This document shows, piece by piece, positions 62,588 through 64,000 of a stretch of DNA of 64,000 bases. The position numbers and the translations under genes are program-made. This stretch comes from Bradyrhizobium sp. ISRA430 (GTDB lineage Bacteria > Pseudomonadota > Alphaproteobacteria > Rhizobiales > Xanthobacteraceae), in NCBI RefSeq assembly GCF_029909975.1, contig NZ_CP094516.1:4030001-4094000 (forward strand). The letters are read 5' to 3'. The notes under the pieces are model-generated. The model was not told the DNA's origin. It saw nothing but the letters and a program-made list of their open reading frames with translations, and did no database searches. Every line of letters begins with the position of its first letter. The first letter of the stretch is position 1.

Positions 62588-64000
62588 CTAACCCGCCTTC
62601 GCGTCCCTGATCGCCTGCCAGATCTTCTGCGGCGTAAGCGGGGTGTTGAGCTGGGTGATGCCAAGCTCGGCGAGCGCGTCCATCACGCCGTTGGTGACGC
62701 AGGGCGGGCCGCCGATGGCGCCGGATTCGCCGCAGCCCTTGGCGCCGAGCGGATTGGTGCGGCAGGGCGCTGAATCGTCCAGCGTCACGACGATCGGCGG
62801 AACGTCGTCGGCGCGCGGGATGCAGTAGTCCTGGTAGCTCGCGGTGAGGAGCTGGCCATCCGCATCATAGGACACGCCTTCATAGAGCGCCTGGCCGATG
62901 CCCTGCGCGACGCCGCCGTGGATCTGGCCCGTCACCAGCATCGGGTTCACGGCCACGCCGACGTCGTCGACCGTGGTGTAGCGCACGACGCGCGACACGC
63001 CGGTCTCGGGGTCGATCTCGACCTCGCAGATATGCGTGCCGTTCGGCCAGCTCGGCCCGTCGACCTCACCTTCCGAATCGACGCTGAGCTTGGCGCCGCC
63101 TTCTTTCTCGGCGAGCTCGAACAGGCCGATGCGGCGGTCGGTGCCGACCACGGTGAGCATGCCGCCCTGATATTCGATGTCCTCGACCGACGTCTCGAGC
63201 ACGTTGGCCGCCTTCTCGCGCGCTTTCTGGATCAGGTCGTTGGAGGAGACGGCGACCGCGGTGCCGCCGACGAACAGAGAACGCGAGCCGACGCTGCCGA
63301 AGCCCATCGCAAGATCGGTGTCGCCCTGGACGACGTCGATCTTGTCCATGGGGATGCCGAGCGTGTCGGAGATCATCTGGGTGTAGGTGGTCTGCAGGCC
63401 CTGCCCCATTGCCTGGGTGCCGGAATGAAGGATGACGCGGCCCTGCGAGGTCGCATGCAGGCTGACTTTCTCGGTATGCGCGCGACCGCCGGTCCATTCG
63501 ATGTAGGAGGTGAGTCCGCGACCGTAGAGCAGGCCCTTCTTCTTCGCGGCCCTCTTGCGCGCGGCAAAGCCGTCCCAGTCGGCAAGCTTGGTGGCGCGGT
63601 CGAGCATGTGCGCGAAGGCGCCGGAATCATAGACCTGGCCGGCCGCGTTGGTGTAGGGGAGCTGGGCCGGCTTGATGTAGTTCACTTTGCGGATCGCACG
63701 CGGATCCATGCCGATCTTTCGGGCGGCAGCGTCAAACAGGCGTTCGACGATGAAGACGGCCTCGGGCCGACCTGCGCCGCGATAGGCGCCGACCGGTGCG
63801 GTGTGGGTCATCACCGTCTTCACTTCGAAATGCACCAGCGGCAGGTCGTAGACGCCGGTCTGCACGAAGGGACCGAGCACCAGCGGGATGATGTTGGCCG
63901 CCCCCGAGGAATAGGCGCCGGTGCAGCCGATGGACTTGACGCGATAGGCCAGCACCTTGCCCTTCTCATCCAGCGCGAACGACGCGGTCGAGGTGAGGTC
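62588..64000 (-). CDS. Molybdenum hydroxylase large subunit (xanthine dehydrogenase/CoxL-type), N-terminus cut by window edge
   Basis: 471 residues are visible and the frame continues past the right edge. Signatures of the Mo-binding subunit: VGAYRGAGRPEAVFIVERL, HSGTQAMGQGLQTTYTQM, FVGGTAVAVSSNDL, and the catalytic Glu in GAKGCGESGAIGGPP. The AYRGAGRPE motif, in place of the AYXCSFR loop of true CO dehydrogenase, puts it among form II, CoxL-like aldehyde/purine/aromatic hydroxylases. The Fe-S and FAD partner genes would be outside the window. Substrate unknown. Confidence 0.9.
   Translation of the reverse strand, partial: DLTSTASFALDEKGKVLAYRVKSIGCTGAYSSGAANIIPLVLGPFVQTGVYDLPLVHFEVKTVMTHTAPVGAYRGAGRPEAVFIVERLFDAAARKIGMDPRAIRKVNYIKPAQLPYTNAAGQVYDSGAFAHMLDRATKLADWDGFAARKRAAKKKGLLYGRGLTSYIEWTGGRAHTEKVSLHATSQGRVILHSGTQAMGQGLQTTYTQMISDTLGIPMDKIDVVQGDTDLAMGFGSVGSRSLFVGGTAVAVSSNDLIQKAREKAANVLETSVEDIEYQGGMLTVVGTDRRIGLFELAEKEGGAKLSVDSEGEVDGPSWPNGTHICEVEIDPETGVSRVVRYTTVDDVGVAVNPMLVTGQIHGGVAQGIGQALYEGVSYDADGQLLTASYQDYCIPRADDVPPIVVTLDDSAPCRTNPLGAKGCGESGAIGGPPCVTNGVMDALAELGITQLNTPLTPQKIWQAIRDAKAG

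Noticed and set aside
1..64000. CRISPR array
   Set aside because: No regularly spaced short repeats with unique spacers were seen. The repeats present are palindromic intergenic elements and tRNA fragments.

Overview
The window is high-GC alphaproteobacterial DNA that fits Bradyrhizobium best. Supporting signs are a 999-residue PutA without an N-terminal DNA-binding domain beside an Lrp-type regulator, a CyaC-like redox-coupled adenylate cyclase, SorAB, a DUF3551 exported protein, and many palindromic intergenic repeats of the kind common in that genus. The genus call is an inference from gene content; no search was run.

Layout. (1) 1-9063: accessory island end. It holds a DUF2235 hydrolase with a membrane partner, a DUF3892 protein, a truncated SIR2-like gene, a hipBA toxin-antitoxin pair with a three-site operator array, a frameshifted gene, a small HTH protein and a tyrosine recombinase, ending at a 3' fragment of a tRNA-Val gene. 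(2) 9016-14690: an attachment-site hot spot. Four copies of the tRNA-Val 3' end (one a full cloverleaf) fall into two sequence types, arranged as a small islet nested inside a larger element. Cargo includes a glycine amidinotransferase-like enzyme, a Gdx/SugE-type guanidinium exporter and an aldo/keto reductase. (3) 14755-23413: ordinary chromosome: greA family, small exported proteins, a ThDP enzyme, an L,D-transpeptidase, a methyltransferase, and a PLP enzyme with a YheO-type regulator. (4) 23784-26978: a three-gene URC-type uracil catabolism operon. (5) 26993-32287: M48 protease/DUF898 operon and two tandem CYP153-like P450s. (6) 32687-39619: LysR-controlled acyl-CoA dehydrogenase, CoA transferase and hot-dog hydratase, followed by a benzoylformate decarboxylase and an SDR. 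(7) 39660-45639: HlyIII, the YcjX/YcjF pair, a scar with fragments of a caspase-like and a GHKL-ATPase-like gene, and a GT39 glycosyltransferase. (8) 45959-54845: CyaC-like cyclase, SorAB sulfite dehydrogenase, cold shock protein, PutR/PutA, CoA transferase. (9) 54987-64000: GST, a single-haem exported protein, a cyclic-nucleotide-binding protein overlapping a metallo-beta-lactamase-fold hydrolase, LemA with two TPM proteins, and the start-truncated large subunit of a molybdenum hydroxylase.

No CRISPR array, rRNA or intact IS element was seen. The least ordinary items are the nested tRNA-Val attachment sites, the amidinotransferase/guanidinium-exporter pair, the URC operon with a diverged PRPP loop, the redox-linked cyclase, and the fused caspase/GHKL remnant.
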